Shown piece after piece: positions 23,953 through 30,887 of a DNA stretch of 32,666 bases (position 1 is its first letter; each line of letters opens with the position of its first letter). The notes under the pieces are model-generated. The model ran no database searches. It was not told the DNA's origin and saw nothing but the letters and a program-made list of their open reading frames with translations. The DNA is from Streptococcus cristatus (lineage in GTDB: Bacteria > Bacillota > Bacilli > Lactobacillales > Streptococcaceae): NCBI RefSeq assembly GCF_001578775.1, contig NZ_KQ969062.1:536703-569368 (forward strand), in the 5' to 3' direction. A program made the position numbers and the translations under genes.

Positions 23953-23981
23953 ATAGTAAACGTTTTCTGCTGAAAAATCAA
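23953..23981 (-). promoter_or_regulatory. Probable scrB-scrR promoter
   Basis: On the minus strand, TTGATT (23981-23976), a 17-base spacer and TACTAT (23958-23953). The alternative -10 TATAGT (23955-23950) would give a 20-base spacer. Confidence 0.5.
23956..23967. promoter_or_regulatory. LacI-family operator-like site at the scrB promoter
   Basis: GTAAACGTTTTC contains the palindrome AAACGTTT (23958-23965) with the central CG typical of LacI-family operators and cre sites. It overlaps the scrB -10. ScrR or CcpA are the candidates. Confidence 0.55.
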
Positions 23982-24009
23982 CATTTAGCAGTAAAAAAAT
24001 ATTTTTTCT

Positions 24010-24023
24010 GCAAAACGCTTGAC
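24010..24023. promoter_or_regulatory. LacI-family operator-like site at the scrA -35
   Basis: GCAAAACGCTTGAC has a central CG with partial symmetry (CAAAACGCTTG) and overlaps the TTGACA -35. It resembles the site at 23956, so the same repressor could bind both. Confidence 0.45.
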
Positions 24024-24046
24024 ATATTTTTGAATCATGGTAAAAT
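24019..24046 (+). promoter_or_regulatory. Promoter of scrA
   Basis: TTGACA (24019-24024), a 16-base spacer and extended -10 TGGTAAAAT (24038-24046). Confidence 0.8.
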
Positions 24047-24056
24047 AATATTCGTA

Positions 24057-24075
24057 AAGGCGATAAAATCGCTTT
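24057..24075. promoter_or_regulatory. Inverted repeat in the scrA leader
   Basis: AAGGCGAT (24057-24064), three bases, then ATCGCTTT (24068-24075); seven of eight positions pair. It begins about 5 bases after the expected transcription start, a common operator position; it could alternatively be an mRNA hairpin. Confidence 0.55.
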
Positions 24076-24115
24076 CAAAAAGTTTTACAATATTTTTATA
24101 AGGAGATTTTTGCAA

Positions 24116-26128
24116 ATGAACAATACTGAAATTGCAAAAAAGGTCATCGAAGCCTTGGGTGGACGTGAGAACGTTAACAGTGTAGCCCACTGTGCGACTC
24201 GTCTGCGCGTCATGGTTAAAGATGAAGGAAAGATCGACAAAAATACTGTCGAGAATCTAGAAAAAGTTCAGGGAGCTTTCTTTAACTCAGGCCAATACCA
24301 AATCATCTTTGGTACAGGTACGGTTAACAAGATTTATGACGAAGTTGTAGCCTTAGGTTTGCCAACTTCATCAAAAGATGACATGAAAGCTGAAGCTGCT
24401 AAGCAAGGGAATTGGTTTCAACGTGCCATCCGTACTTTCGGTGATGTCTTTGTGCCAATTCTCCCAGCTATTGTTGCGACAGGTCTTTTTATGGGAGTTC
24501 GTGGAGCAATTGCTCAGGATCAAGTTTTATCTTTATTTGGTACCACAGCGGATGCTTTCAAATCGACTGACTTCTATACTTATACAGTAGTATTAACTGA
24601 TACAGCCTTCGCTTTCTTCCCAGCTTTGATTTGCTGGTCAGCTTTTAGAGTCTTTGGCGGGAACCCCATCATTGGTTTGGTTCTTGGTCTAATGATGGTT
24701 AACTCAGCACTTCCAAATGCTTGGGATGTAGCTGGTCAGGCTACTAAATTTGCTGTTGATCCTTCTAAGGATATTTTAGACAAAATTGCTAATATGGATG
24801 TTCTAGGAAGTCTGAAATTTGCTAGCGAAGTTACAGCAACAAAAGCTCATCCAATTTACTTCTTTGGTTTTATTCCGGTGGTTGGCTACCAAAACTCGGT
24901 GCTTCCTGCCTTCTTTGTAGGTTTGTTTGGTGCGAAATTTGAAAAATGGCTGCACAAGAAAATTCCAGATGTCTTGGACCTTCTTCTTGTTCCATTCCTT
25001 ACTTTTCTTGTAATGTCTATTTTGGGACTCTTTGTAATTGGTCCAGTCTTCCACATTGTTGAGTCATATGTTTTGAATGGTACAGAGTTCCTTCTTAGCC
25101 TTCCGTTTGGTCTTGCTGGTTTGATTATTGGTGCAGTACATCAACTGATTGTCGTAACTGGTGTCCATCACATCTTCAACTTACTGGAATCTCAATTGGT
25201 ATCTCAGACTGGGAAAGATCCATTTAATGCGATTATCACTGCTGCTATGACAGCTCAGGCTGGTGCGACTTTGGCTGTAGCTGTGAAGACAAAATCTAAA
25301 AAACTCAAGGCTCTTGCATTCCCAGCAGCACTTTCTGCAGGATTGGGTATTACTGAGCCAGCTATCTTCGGGGTTAACTTGCGCTTTGTTAAACCGTTTG
25401 TAATTGGACTGGGTGCTGGTGCTGTTGGTGGTTGGTTAGCTTCTATTATGGGGCTTGCAGGTACAAGTTTCGGTATCACAATTATTCCAGGTACACTCCT
25501 TTACCTGAATGGTCAATTGTTGCAATATATCTTTATGGTTGTTCTGACAACTGGTTTGAGTTTTGTTCTGACTTATATGTTCGGATACAAAGACGAAGAA
25601 ACTGCTGAAGAAAAAGCTGAAACTGAAAAACTTGTCGAAGAAGAAACAACTGGTAATGTTCCAGCGGCTCTCCAAGATGAAACCATCCTTTCTCCAATCG
25701 TTGGTCAGGCGGTAGCGCTCAGTGATGTCAATGATCCGGTCTTCTCCAGCGGAGCAATGGGACAGGGGATTGCCATCAAGCCTAGCGAAGGTGTGGTTTA
25801 TGCACCGGCTGATGCAGAAGTGACCATCGCTTTTGAAACCGGTCATGCCTACGGTCTGAAAACATCTAATGGCGCTGAAATCCTGATTCATGTCGGAATT
25901 GACACGGTCTCCCTCAATGGTGACGGATTTGACCAAAAGGTTGCTCAGGGCGATAAGGTAAAAGCCGGCGATGTACTGGGAACTTTTGATGCTGCGAAAA
26001 TCGCTGCTGCCAATTTGGATGACACGACTATGGTTATCGTTACAAACACAGCTGACTACGCTTCTGTGACTCCAGTAGCAGAAGGAACTGTTGCTAAAGG
26101 CGATGCTATTATTGAAGTGAAAGCTTAA
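24116..26128 (+). CDS. scrA: PTS system sucrose-specific EIIBCA component
   Basis: ScrA imports sucrose and delivers it as sucrose-6-phosphate. All three domains are in one 670-residue chain. EIIB (1-85) has phosphorylated Cys26 in HCATRLRVM. EIIC (about 100-485) is a membrane domain with ITEPAIFGVNLR near its end. After an acidic Glu-rich linker (485-515), EIIA (about 525-670) has phosphorylated His592 in LIHVGIDTVSLNG. ATG 24116 is chosen over TTG 24110 because AAGGAGA lies nine bases before it. It is divergent from scrB; scrK lies downstream beyond a structured repeat. Confidence 0.96.
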   Translation: MNNTEIAKKVIEALGGRENVNSVAHCATRLRVMVKDEGKIDKNTVENLEKVQGAFFNSGQYQIIFGTGTVNKIYDEVVALGLPTSSKDDMKAEAAKQGNWFQRAIRTFGDVFVPILPAIVATGLFMGVRGAIAQDQVLSLFGTTADAFKSTDFYTYTVVLTDTAFAFFPALICWSAFRVFGGNPIIGLVLGLMMVNSALPNAWDVAGQATKFAVDPSKDILDKIANMDVLGSLKFASEVTATKAHPIYFFGFIPVVGYQNSVLPAFFVGLFGAKFEKWLHKKIPDVLDLLLVPFLTFLVMSILGLFVIGPVFHIVESYVLNGTEFLLSLPFGLAGLIIGAVHQLIVVTGVHHIFNLLESQLVSQTGKDPFNAIITAAMTAQAGATLAVAVKTKSKKLKALAFPAALSAGLGITEPAIFGVNLRFVKPFVIGLGAGAVGGWLASIMGLAGTSFGITIIPGTLLYLNGQLLQYIFMVVLTTGLSFVLTYMFGYKDEETAEEKAETEKLVEEETTGNVPAALQDETILSPIVGQAVALSDVNDPVFSSGAMGQGIAIKPSEGVVYAPADAEVTIAFETGHAYGLKTSNGAEILIHVGIDTVSLNGDGFDQKVAQGDKVKAGDVLGTFDAAKIAAANLDDTTMVIVTNTADYASVTPVAEGTVAKGDAIIEVKA

Positions 26129-26154
26129 CCATAGCTATAGAAAGTCAACAAAGG

Positions 26155-26338
26155 AAAGAGGCTGGGACAAAAGTCCTAGCCTCTCAATTGTCTTTGGATT
26201 GTCGAGCAAGACGCAGTGGTTGAGTGGGCTCTACTACGCTGATTTCATCAGCTTTTACAGCCCTACTCAACTGTGCGGAGGTGGGACGACGAAATCGAAT
26301 TCTATCGAATTACCGATTTCTGTCCCACTCTCTTTTTA
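26155..26338 (+). repeat. Structured dispersed repeat, copy 3, between scrA and scrK
   Basis: Same element as 3641-3819. The first hairpin (AGAGGCT/AGCCTCT) follows the scrA stop by about 30 bases and may end the scrA message. The long second hairpin extends to CGCAGTGGTTGAGTGGGCT against AGCCCTACTCAACTGTGCG. The last closes GTGGGAC with GTCCCAC and is followed by CTCTTTTTA. It would separate scrK expression from scrA. Confidence 0.85.
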
Positions 26339-26382
26339 CTTGAGTACTAAGATTTACAGAGGAAAATCTAAAATATAGAGCC

Positions 26383-26399
26383 ATTTCCAATATGGAAAT
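26383..26399. promoter_or_regulatory. Perfect palindrome in the scrK promoter
   Basis: ATTTCCA and TGGAAAT surround three bases (17 in total). It occupies the -35 position of the scrK promoter, so it is a good candidate operator. It lacks the central CG of LacI-type sites, so the regulator may not be ScrR. Confidence 0.55.
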
Positions 26400-26400
26400 A

Positions 26401-26409
26401 TGTTATAAT
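26401..26409 (+). promoter_or_regulatory. Extended -10 promoter of scrK
   Basis: TGTTATAAT, 30 bases before ATG 26440. No -35 at standard spacing; the palindrome lies there instead. Confidence 0.6.
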
Positions 26410-26439
26410 GGAGTATAAAGAATACAAGAGGTGTTTGAA

Positions 26440-27339
26440 ATGACAAAATTGTACGGAAGTCTAGAAGCTGGTGGAACCAAATTTATCTGTGCTGTGGGCG
26501 ATGAAAATTTTAATGTGGTAGAAAAAACACAGTTTCCTACGACCACGCCGATTGAAACGTTAGATAAAACGATTGAGTTTTTCTCTCGTTTTGACAATTT
26601 AGCAGGTTTGGCAGTCGGCTCTTTCGGTCCTATTGATATTGACCCTAATTCAAAAACATATGGCTACATTACGACAACTCCAAAACCACATTGGGCCAAT
26701 GTAGATATCGTGGGAGCGCTTCGTCGTGCTTTGAATGTGCCAATCTACTTTACGACAGATGTCAACAGCTCTGCCTATGGTGAAGTTGTAGCACGTAATA
26801 ATGCTGGTGGTCGCGTTGAAAATCTGGTTTATTATACGATTGGAACAGGGATTGGTGCTGGTGCTATCCAACGTGGTGAATTTGTTGGGGGTACAGGCCA
26901 TCCAGAGATGGGGCACTACTATGTAGCTCAGCACCCAATGGATGTGGAAAAAGGTTTTAATGGCGTTTGTCCTTTCCACAAGGGTTGTTTGGAAGGCTTA
27001 GCAGCTGGTCCTAGCTTAGAAGCGCGGACGGGTGTGCGTGGTGAAAATATCGAGCTCAATAACTCTGTCTGGGATATTCAGGCTTACTATATTGCGCAGG
27101 CAGCTATTCAAGCGACGGTGACTTTCCGTCCAGATGTCATTGTCTTTGGCGGTGGCGTGATGGCGCAGCAGCACATGCTAGACCGTGTTCGTGAGAAATT
27201 TACTGTTCTGCTCAACGGTTATCTGCCAGTGCCAGATGTGCGTGATTACATTGTTACACCGGCTGTCGCAGGAAATGGCTCAGCTACACTAGGAAATTTT
27301 GTCCTCGCAAAAGATATTAGCGAACGCTATGCAAAATAA
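26440..27339 (+). CDS. scrK: Fructokinase (ROK family)
   Basis: ScrK phosphorylates the fructose released by ScrB to fructose-6-phosphate, feeding glycolysis. The 299-residue protein is a ROK kinase: GGTKF (11-15) near the start for ATP phosphate binding, catalytic base Asp107 in TTDVN, GTGIGAGAI, and the ROK zinc motif with His159, Cys177, His180 and Cys183 (HPEMGH, CPFHKGCLEG). ATG 26440 is preferred over in-frame GTG 26431 because AGAGG ends at that GTG. It has its own promoter and candidate operator. Confidence 0.95.
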   Translation: MTKLYGSLEAGGTKFICAVGDENFNVVEKTQFPTTTPIETLDKTIEFFSRFDNLAGLAVGSFGPIDIDPNSKTYGYITTTPKPHWANVDIVGALRRALNVPIYFTTDVNSSAYGEVVARNNAGGRVENLVYYTIGTGIGAGAIQRGEFVGGTGHPEMGHYYVAQHPMDVEKGFNGVCPFHKGCLEGLAAGPSLEARTGVRGENIELNNSVWDIQAYYIAQAAIQATVTFRPDVIVFGGGVMAQQHMLDRVREKFTVLLNGYLPVPDVRDYIVTPAVAGNGSATLGNFVLAKDISERYAK

Positions 27340-27375
27340 GTAAACAAGGCGTTGAGAGTGTTCAAATAAACTAAG

Positions 27376-27401
27376 GAGGCTGAGATAGGGAATCCAGCCT
27401 C
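27376..27401 (+). terminator. GAGGCTG/CAGCCTC hairpin after scrK
   Basis: A seven-base perfect stem with a 12-base loop. It is followed by only a short pyrimidine stretch (TTCC), so termination would be weak. The stem is the same as hairpin 1 of the dispersed repeat, suggesting a degraded relative of it. It lies just before the ribosome binding site of the next gene. Confidence 0.45.
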
Positions 27402-27419
27402 TTCCATTTGAGGTGAAAT

Positions 27420-27830
27420 ATGCAAAAAGCAATTGTGAAAGATTCTTTCTTTTTACAGCAAAAATCAGTTCCAGCTACAAAGGCTGACCTATTTTTAGCC
27501 CAAGATTTGCAGGATACCTTGTTGGTTCATAGAGAGTCTTGTGTCGGTCTTGCTGCGAATATGATTGGTTACCAAAAGCGGGTGATTATTTTTATGTATG
27601 GTATGTTGCCCATGGTCATGTTTAATCCAGTTCTCCTTCAGAAATCAGGAGCTTATGAAACGGAAGAAGGCTGTCTGTCTTTGACAGGCAGTCGGTCAAC
27701 CATTCGTTACCAGAAAATCACTGTCGAATATCTGGATCAGAATTGGCTGAAGAAGACCATCACGTTAGAGGATTTCCCAGCGCAAATCTGCCAGCACGAA
27801 TTGGATCATTTGGAAGGAATCCTCATATAG
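27420..27830 (+). CDS. Peptide deformylase homologue lacking the motif I glutamine
   Basis: Peptide deformylase removes the formyl group from new proteins. This 136-residue protein has motif 2, EEGCLSL with Cys85, and motif 3, QHELDHLEG with His126, Glu127 and His130, so the metal site is complete. Motif I, normally GxGLAAxQ, is CVGLAANM here (41-48): the first Gly is Cys and the glutamine that stabilises the transition state is Met. It is also shorter than the main enzyme (about 200 residues in streptococci). It resembles the second streptococcal deformylase paralogue, reported as inactive in pneumococcus. A separate active gene is expected elsewhere. GAGGTG precedes the ATG. Confidence 0.9.
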   Translation: MQKAIVKDSFFLQQKSVPATKADLFLAQDLQDTLLVHRESCVGLAANMIGYQKRVIIFMYGMLPMVMFNPVLLQKSGAYETEEGCLSLTGSRSTIRYQKITVEYLDQNWLKKTITLEDFPAQICQHELDHLEGILI

Positions 27831-27859
27831 GAAATGTATCTGGAAAGGATAGGGATAGA

Positions 27860-28429
27860 ATGAAAGTATATCAGCGCGATGGAGAAAAATTTTATGTCAT
27901 AGGCTTTCTCTTACTCTTTTTTATCTTTTTTACCATGTCTTTTGTATCTATGGAGAAGGCCTCCCCTGAGTCAACAAGTCAAAATAGTAGCAATCAACTG
28001 GTTTATAGGAGTCCTACCAGCAAAGAAGACCAAAGAAGCAGGCATACTACTGAAGAAAGCAACAATATGCTCAATTCGCTCTATTGGGGAATGGGCATAA
28101 CCGCTATTTTTATGTTTGTTCTAGGCTATGTTTCGAATCATAAACCACCGATTTTAGAGATGGATGAGATGGGAATAAGGCTGAGAGGCTTATCTGCTAA
28201 AAGAGAGAAGTACTTCTTGTGGCAGGAGATTGAGCAAATTGAATACGACATATCTCGACCTAGGATGAGATCTTCCGAACCGACCAGTCGAATTTTATAT
28301 TTCTATCCTAAAAATCAAGAGGAGAGTGCGGTCTCTTTAGACTTGGCTGATGTGAAAAATACTAGCTTTAATGAACTTCATCAAGAAATTTCCAATCTTG
28401 CTCCGCACATCAAGTGGCTTTTTCCATAG
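27860..28429 (+). CDS. Hypothetical membrane protein with PH-like C-terminal domain
   Basis: This 189-residue protein is not recognised by name. TM segments lie at about 11-30 and 72-92, with a Ser/Asn/Thr-rich outer loop between them. The cytoplasmic part (about 96-189) reads as several strands (ILEMDEMGIRLRG, KYFLWQEIEQIEYDI, RILYFYP) ending in a helix, a pattern seen in bacterial PH-like domain proteins. The longer open frame starting at 27743 overlaps the deformylase gene, and ATG 27860 with AGGGAT upstream is preferred. It starts 29 bases after the deformylase stop and may share its message. Function unknown. Confidence 0.7.
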   Translation: MKVYQRDGEKFYVIGFLLLFFIFFTMSFVSMEKASPESTSQNSSNQLVYRSPTSKEDQRSRHTTEESNNMLNSLYWGMGITAIFMFVLGYVSNHKPPILEMDEMGIRLRGLSAKREKYFLWQEIEQIEYDISRPRMRSSEPTSRILYFYPKNQEESAVSLDLADVKNTSFNELHQEISNLAPHIKWLFP

Positions 28430-28522
28430 AAATGAATGATGAGGAAGATTATTCTAGAGCAGGGATTTGCTACTATTGTTTCGGTTAAAAATATTAAGAT
28501 TAAAAAGCCTTTGGATTGGTAG

Positions 28523-28557
28523 AACTGGGACTCTTGGTTCCAGTTTATTTTTTTTAT
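28523..28557 (+). terminator. Terminator before the rcr operon
   Basis: AACTGG (28523-28528) pairs with CCAGTT (28540-28545), followed by a long T-run with one A. It ends the upstream unit. Confidence 0.75.
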
Positions 28558-28563
28558 TAAAAA

Positions 28564-28650
28564 TAGTTCTCATAGAAACTTTTTCTTGACATCTGCTTTT
28601 CATGTGGTAAAATAGTTCTCATGAAAACTAATTAGTTCTCGTGAGAATTA
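28564..28650. promoter_or_regulatory. Three copies of a palindromic MarR-type operator
   Basis: The motif TAGTTCTCATNNAAACTA occurs at 28564-28580 (TAGTTCTCATAGAAACT), 28613-28630 (TAGTTCTCATGAAAACTA) and 28633-28650 (TAGTTCTCGTGAGAATTA). The last two are 20 bases apart, centre to centre, two helical turns. Copy 1 lies just upstream of the -35, copy 2 at the transcription start. The symmetrical form would be AGTTCTCATGAGAACT. Autorepression by the downstream MarR protein is the likely role. Confidence 0.75.
28586..28613 (+). promoter_or_regulatory. Promoter of the rcrR operon
   Basis: TTGACA (28586-28591), a 16-base spacer and TAAAAT (28608-28613) with TGG before it as an extended -10. Confidence 0.8.
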
Positions 28651-28669
28651 ATTTAGAGAGGAAGAATTG

Positions 28670-29128
28670 ATGGAAAAGCCTTTATTAGAAATGAAGCGTT
28701 TTGGCCGAAAGATTCATCTCATGGTAGAGAAACTTGCTAAGGAGCAAGGGATTGAGTCCATGGCTGGGCCGCAGGGACAGGTCTTGCATATTGTTGCCCA
28801 TCGCGCGGAAGAAGGCAAGGACACGCTTATCAAGGATATTGAGCAGGAGTTGGATATTTCCAAATCGGTGGCCTCTAACTTAATGAAACGGATGGAGAAG
28901 AATGGCTTTATCCAGCTGGAAGTTAGCAAGACAGACAAGCGGGCCAAGTATATCCGTCTTACTCCGCAATCGCAGGAAAGAATGAAGAAAATCCGTGACT
29001 TTTTTGGTGAAATTGATCGGTCTATTTTGAATGGTGTTTCTGAGCAGGAGCTGTTGATTTTTTCTCAAGTCATGAGCAAGTTTTATCAGAATATCGAAAG
29101 TTTAGAAAATGGAGGGAAAGATGATTAA
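28670..29128 (+). CDS. rcrR: MarR family transcriptional regulator (RcrR-like)
   Basis: This 152-residue winged-helix protein is predicted to repress its own operon through the three operators upstream. The DNA-binding region is about 45-100: TLIKDIEQELDISKSVASNL as the helix-turn-helix and DKRAKYIRLTPQ as the wing, flanked by dimerisation helices. Followed by two ABC exporters, it matches the rcrRPQ arrangement known in Streptococcus mutans and S. gordonii, where it affects competence, stress tolerance and (p)ppGpp physiology. AGAGGA lies seven bases before ATG 28670. The 3' end overlaps the next gene by eight bases (ATGATTAA). The symbol rests on synteny. Confidence 0.85.
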   Translation: MEKPLLEMKRFGRKIHLMVEKLAKEQGIESMAGPQGQVLHIVAHRAEEGKDTLIKDIEQELDISKSVASNLMKRMEKNGFIQLEVSKTDKRAKYIRLTPQSQERMKKIRDFFGEIDRSILNGVSEQELLIFSQVMSKFYQNIESLENGGKDD

Positions 29129-30887
29129 GCTATTTAAACGGCTGACGGTAAGGGAAGTGAGCATGATTGTTCTCAGTGTGCTCTTCACCTTCCTAACGGT
29201 ATTTTTGGAATTAGAAGTTCCGACCTATATTTCGACGATTACAGAGCTACTACAAACGCCGGGAACAGTTTTAGCAGATTTGTGGGAACCGGGATTGAAA
29301 ATGCTTGGCTTGTCCTTTGCTAGTTTGCTGTCAGCTATCGTGGTTGGCTTTTTTGCCGCTCGTACAGCAGCTAGCTTTACCCAGAGTTTGCGAAGCGATA
29401 TTTTCAACCGTGTGCTAGACTATTCACAGACGGAGATTAAGAAATTTTCGATTCCTAGTCTGCTAACTCGGACGACGAATGACATTACCCAGGTGCAGAC
29501 CTTAATCACCATGGGGCTGCAGGTGGTGACTAGGGGGCCGATTATGGCGATTTGGGCCATGACCAAGATTATCGGCAAGTCTGAGAACTGGCTGATTGCT
29601 GTTCTTATTGCTGTTATTGTCAATGTTCTAATGACAGCAGTCTTAATGACACTGGCCTTTCCCAAGCAGTCAGTGGCGCAGCGTTTGGTCGATAAGCTAA
29701 ACAGCATCACGAGAGAGAGTCTGACTGGGATTCGCGTGGTCCGAGCTTACAATGCTGAAGATTATCAGGATGAGAAGTTTGCGGAGGCTAATGATGAAGT
29801 AACTCGCCTTAACCTCTTCATTAATCGTCTGATGGCCATAATGAATCCAGTTATGATGGGGATTTCTAGCGGTTTGACACTGGCGATTTACTGGATTGGT
29901 GCTTATCTGATTCAGGAGGCTGGGCTGCAGGATCGTCTCCCACTTTTCAGTGATATGGTCGTCTTTATGTCCTATGCTATGCAGGTTGTGATGGGCTTCT
30001 TGCTCATGGGTGCCCTCTTTATCGTCCTGCCTCGGACCATTGTATCGGCTGGCCGGATTAATGAAGTGCTGGATTTGCATTCTTCTATCGCCAGTCCAGA
30101 ACAGCCTAAGGCAGCAGCGGATAGCAAGGGAGAGGTGGTCTTTCGAGATGTGTCCTTCCGATATTCTAAGAATTCTGAAGCGGTCATTGAGCATGTCAGC
30201 TTTACAGCGCATGCTGGTGATACTGTAGCCTTTATCGGTTCAACCGGTTCAGGGAAATCTACTCTTGTCAATCTCATCCCTCGTTTCTACGATGTGACAG
30301 AAGGAGAGATTCTGGTAGATGGCGTCAATGTTCAAAATTACCAGCTGGAAGACCTACGCAATAAGGTTGGCTACATCCCGCAAAAGGCGGTGCTTTTCTC
30401 TGGTGATATCGAGAGCAATCTGGACTTTGGTCAAAGTCAAGCAAGTCCGCTGGATGAGCAGGAAATGTGGGAAGCTCTTGACCTAGCTCAGGCTAAGCCT
30501 TTTGTTCAAGAGAAGGAAAAGGGGCTGAAAGCAGAAGTGGCTCAAAGCGGGACCAACTTCTCTGGTGGCCAGCGTCAGCGTTTGGCTATTGCTAGAGCCT
30601 TGGCTCGTAAGCCAGAAATCCTCATCTTTGACGACTCCTTCTCAGCGCTAGACTATAAGACAGACCGCATTTTGCGCAAGGAACTGGCTGAGCGAACGCA
30701 GGATATGACCAAGCTGATCGTAGCACAGCGGATTTCTACCATCATGGATGCGGATCAAATCTTGGTCTTGGATGCTGGTAAGGTAGTCGGTCAAGGTACC
30801 CACCGAGAGCTTTTGGCAAATAACGCGGTTTATCAAGAAATTGCCTACTCACAACTATCCAAGGAGGAATTAGAAAATGGAAAATAA
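29121..30887 (+). CDS. rcrP: ABC exporter half-transporter with degenerate Walker B (RcrP-like)
   Basis: This 588-residue protein has six TM helices (about 1-320) and one nucleotide-binding domain, as in heterodimeric type IV exporters. Walker A is GSTGSGKST (373-381) and the signature FSGGQ (480-484) is canonical. Walker B ends in FDDS (Asp504-Asp505), so the catalytic glutamate is Asp. With the partner it should form one weak and one active ATP site. ATG 29121 is chosen over 29109 because GGAGG lies between them. The substrate is unknown; drugs, peptides or lipids are all possible for this family. It overlaps rcrR by eight bases and rcrQ by eleven. Confidence 0.88.
   Translation: MIKLFKRLTVREVSMIVLSVLFTFLTVFLELEVPTYISTITELLQTPGTVLADLWEPGLKMLGLSFASLLSAIVVGFFAARTAASFTQSLRSDIFNRVLDYSQTEIKKFSIPSLLTRTTNDITQVQTLITMGLQVVTRGPIMAIWAMTKIIGKSENWLIAVLIAVIVNVLMTAVLMTLAFPKQSVAQRLVDKLNSITRESLTGIRVVRAYNAEDYQDEKFAEANDEVTRLNLFINRLMAIMNPVMMGISSGLTLAIYWIGAYLIQEAGLQDRLPLFSDMVVFMSYAMQVVMGFLLMGALFIVLPRTIVSAGRINEVLDLHSSIASPEQPKAAADSKGEVVFRDVSFRYSKNSEAVIEHVSFTAHAGDTVAFIGSTGSGKSTLVNLIPRFYDVTEGEILVDGVNVQNYQLEDLRNKVGYIPQKAVLFSGDIESNLDFGQSQASPLDEQEMWEALDLAQAKPFVQEKEKGLKAEVAQSGTNFSGGQRQRLAIARALARKPEILIFDDSFSALDYKTDRILRKELAERTQDMTKLIVAQRISTIMDADQILVLDAGKVVGQGTHRELLANNAVYQEIAYSQLSKEELENGK

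Noticed and set aside
25436..25936. Minus-strand 166-codon frame
   Set aside because: It is antisense to the scrA EIIC/EIIA region, with no start signal or domain pattern.
29697..30212. Minus-strand 171-codon frame
   Set aside because: It is antisense to the RcrP-like exporter gene and has no independent support.
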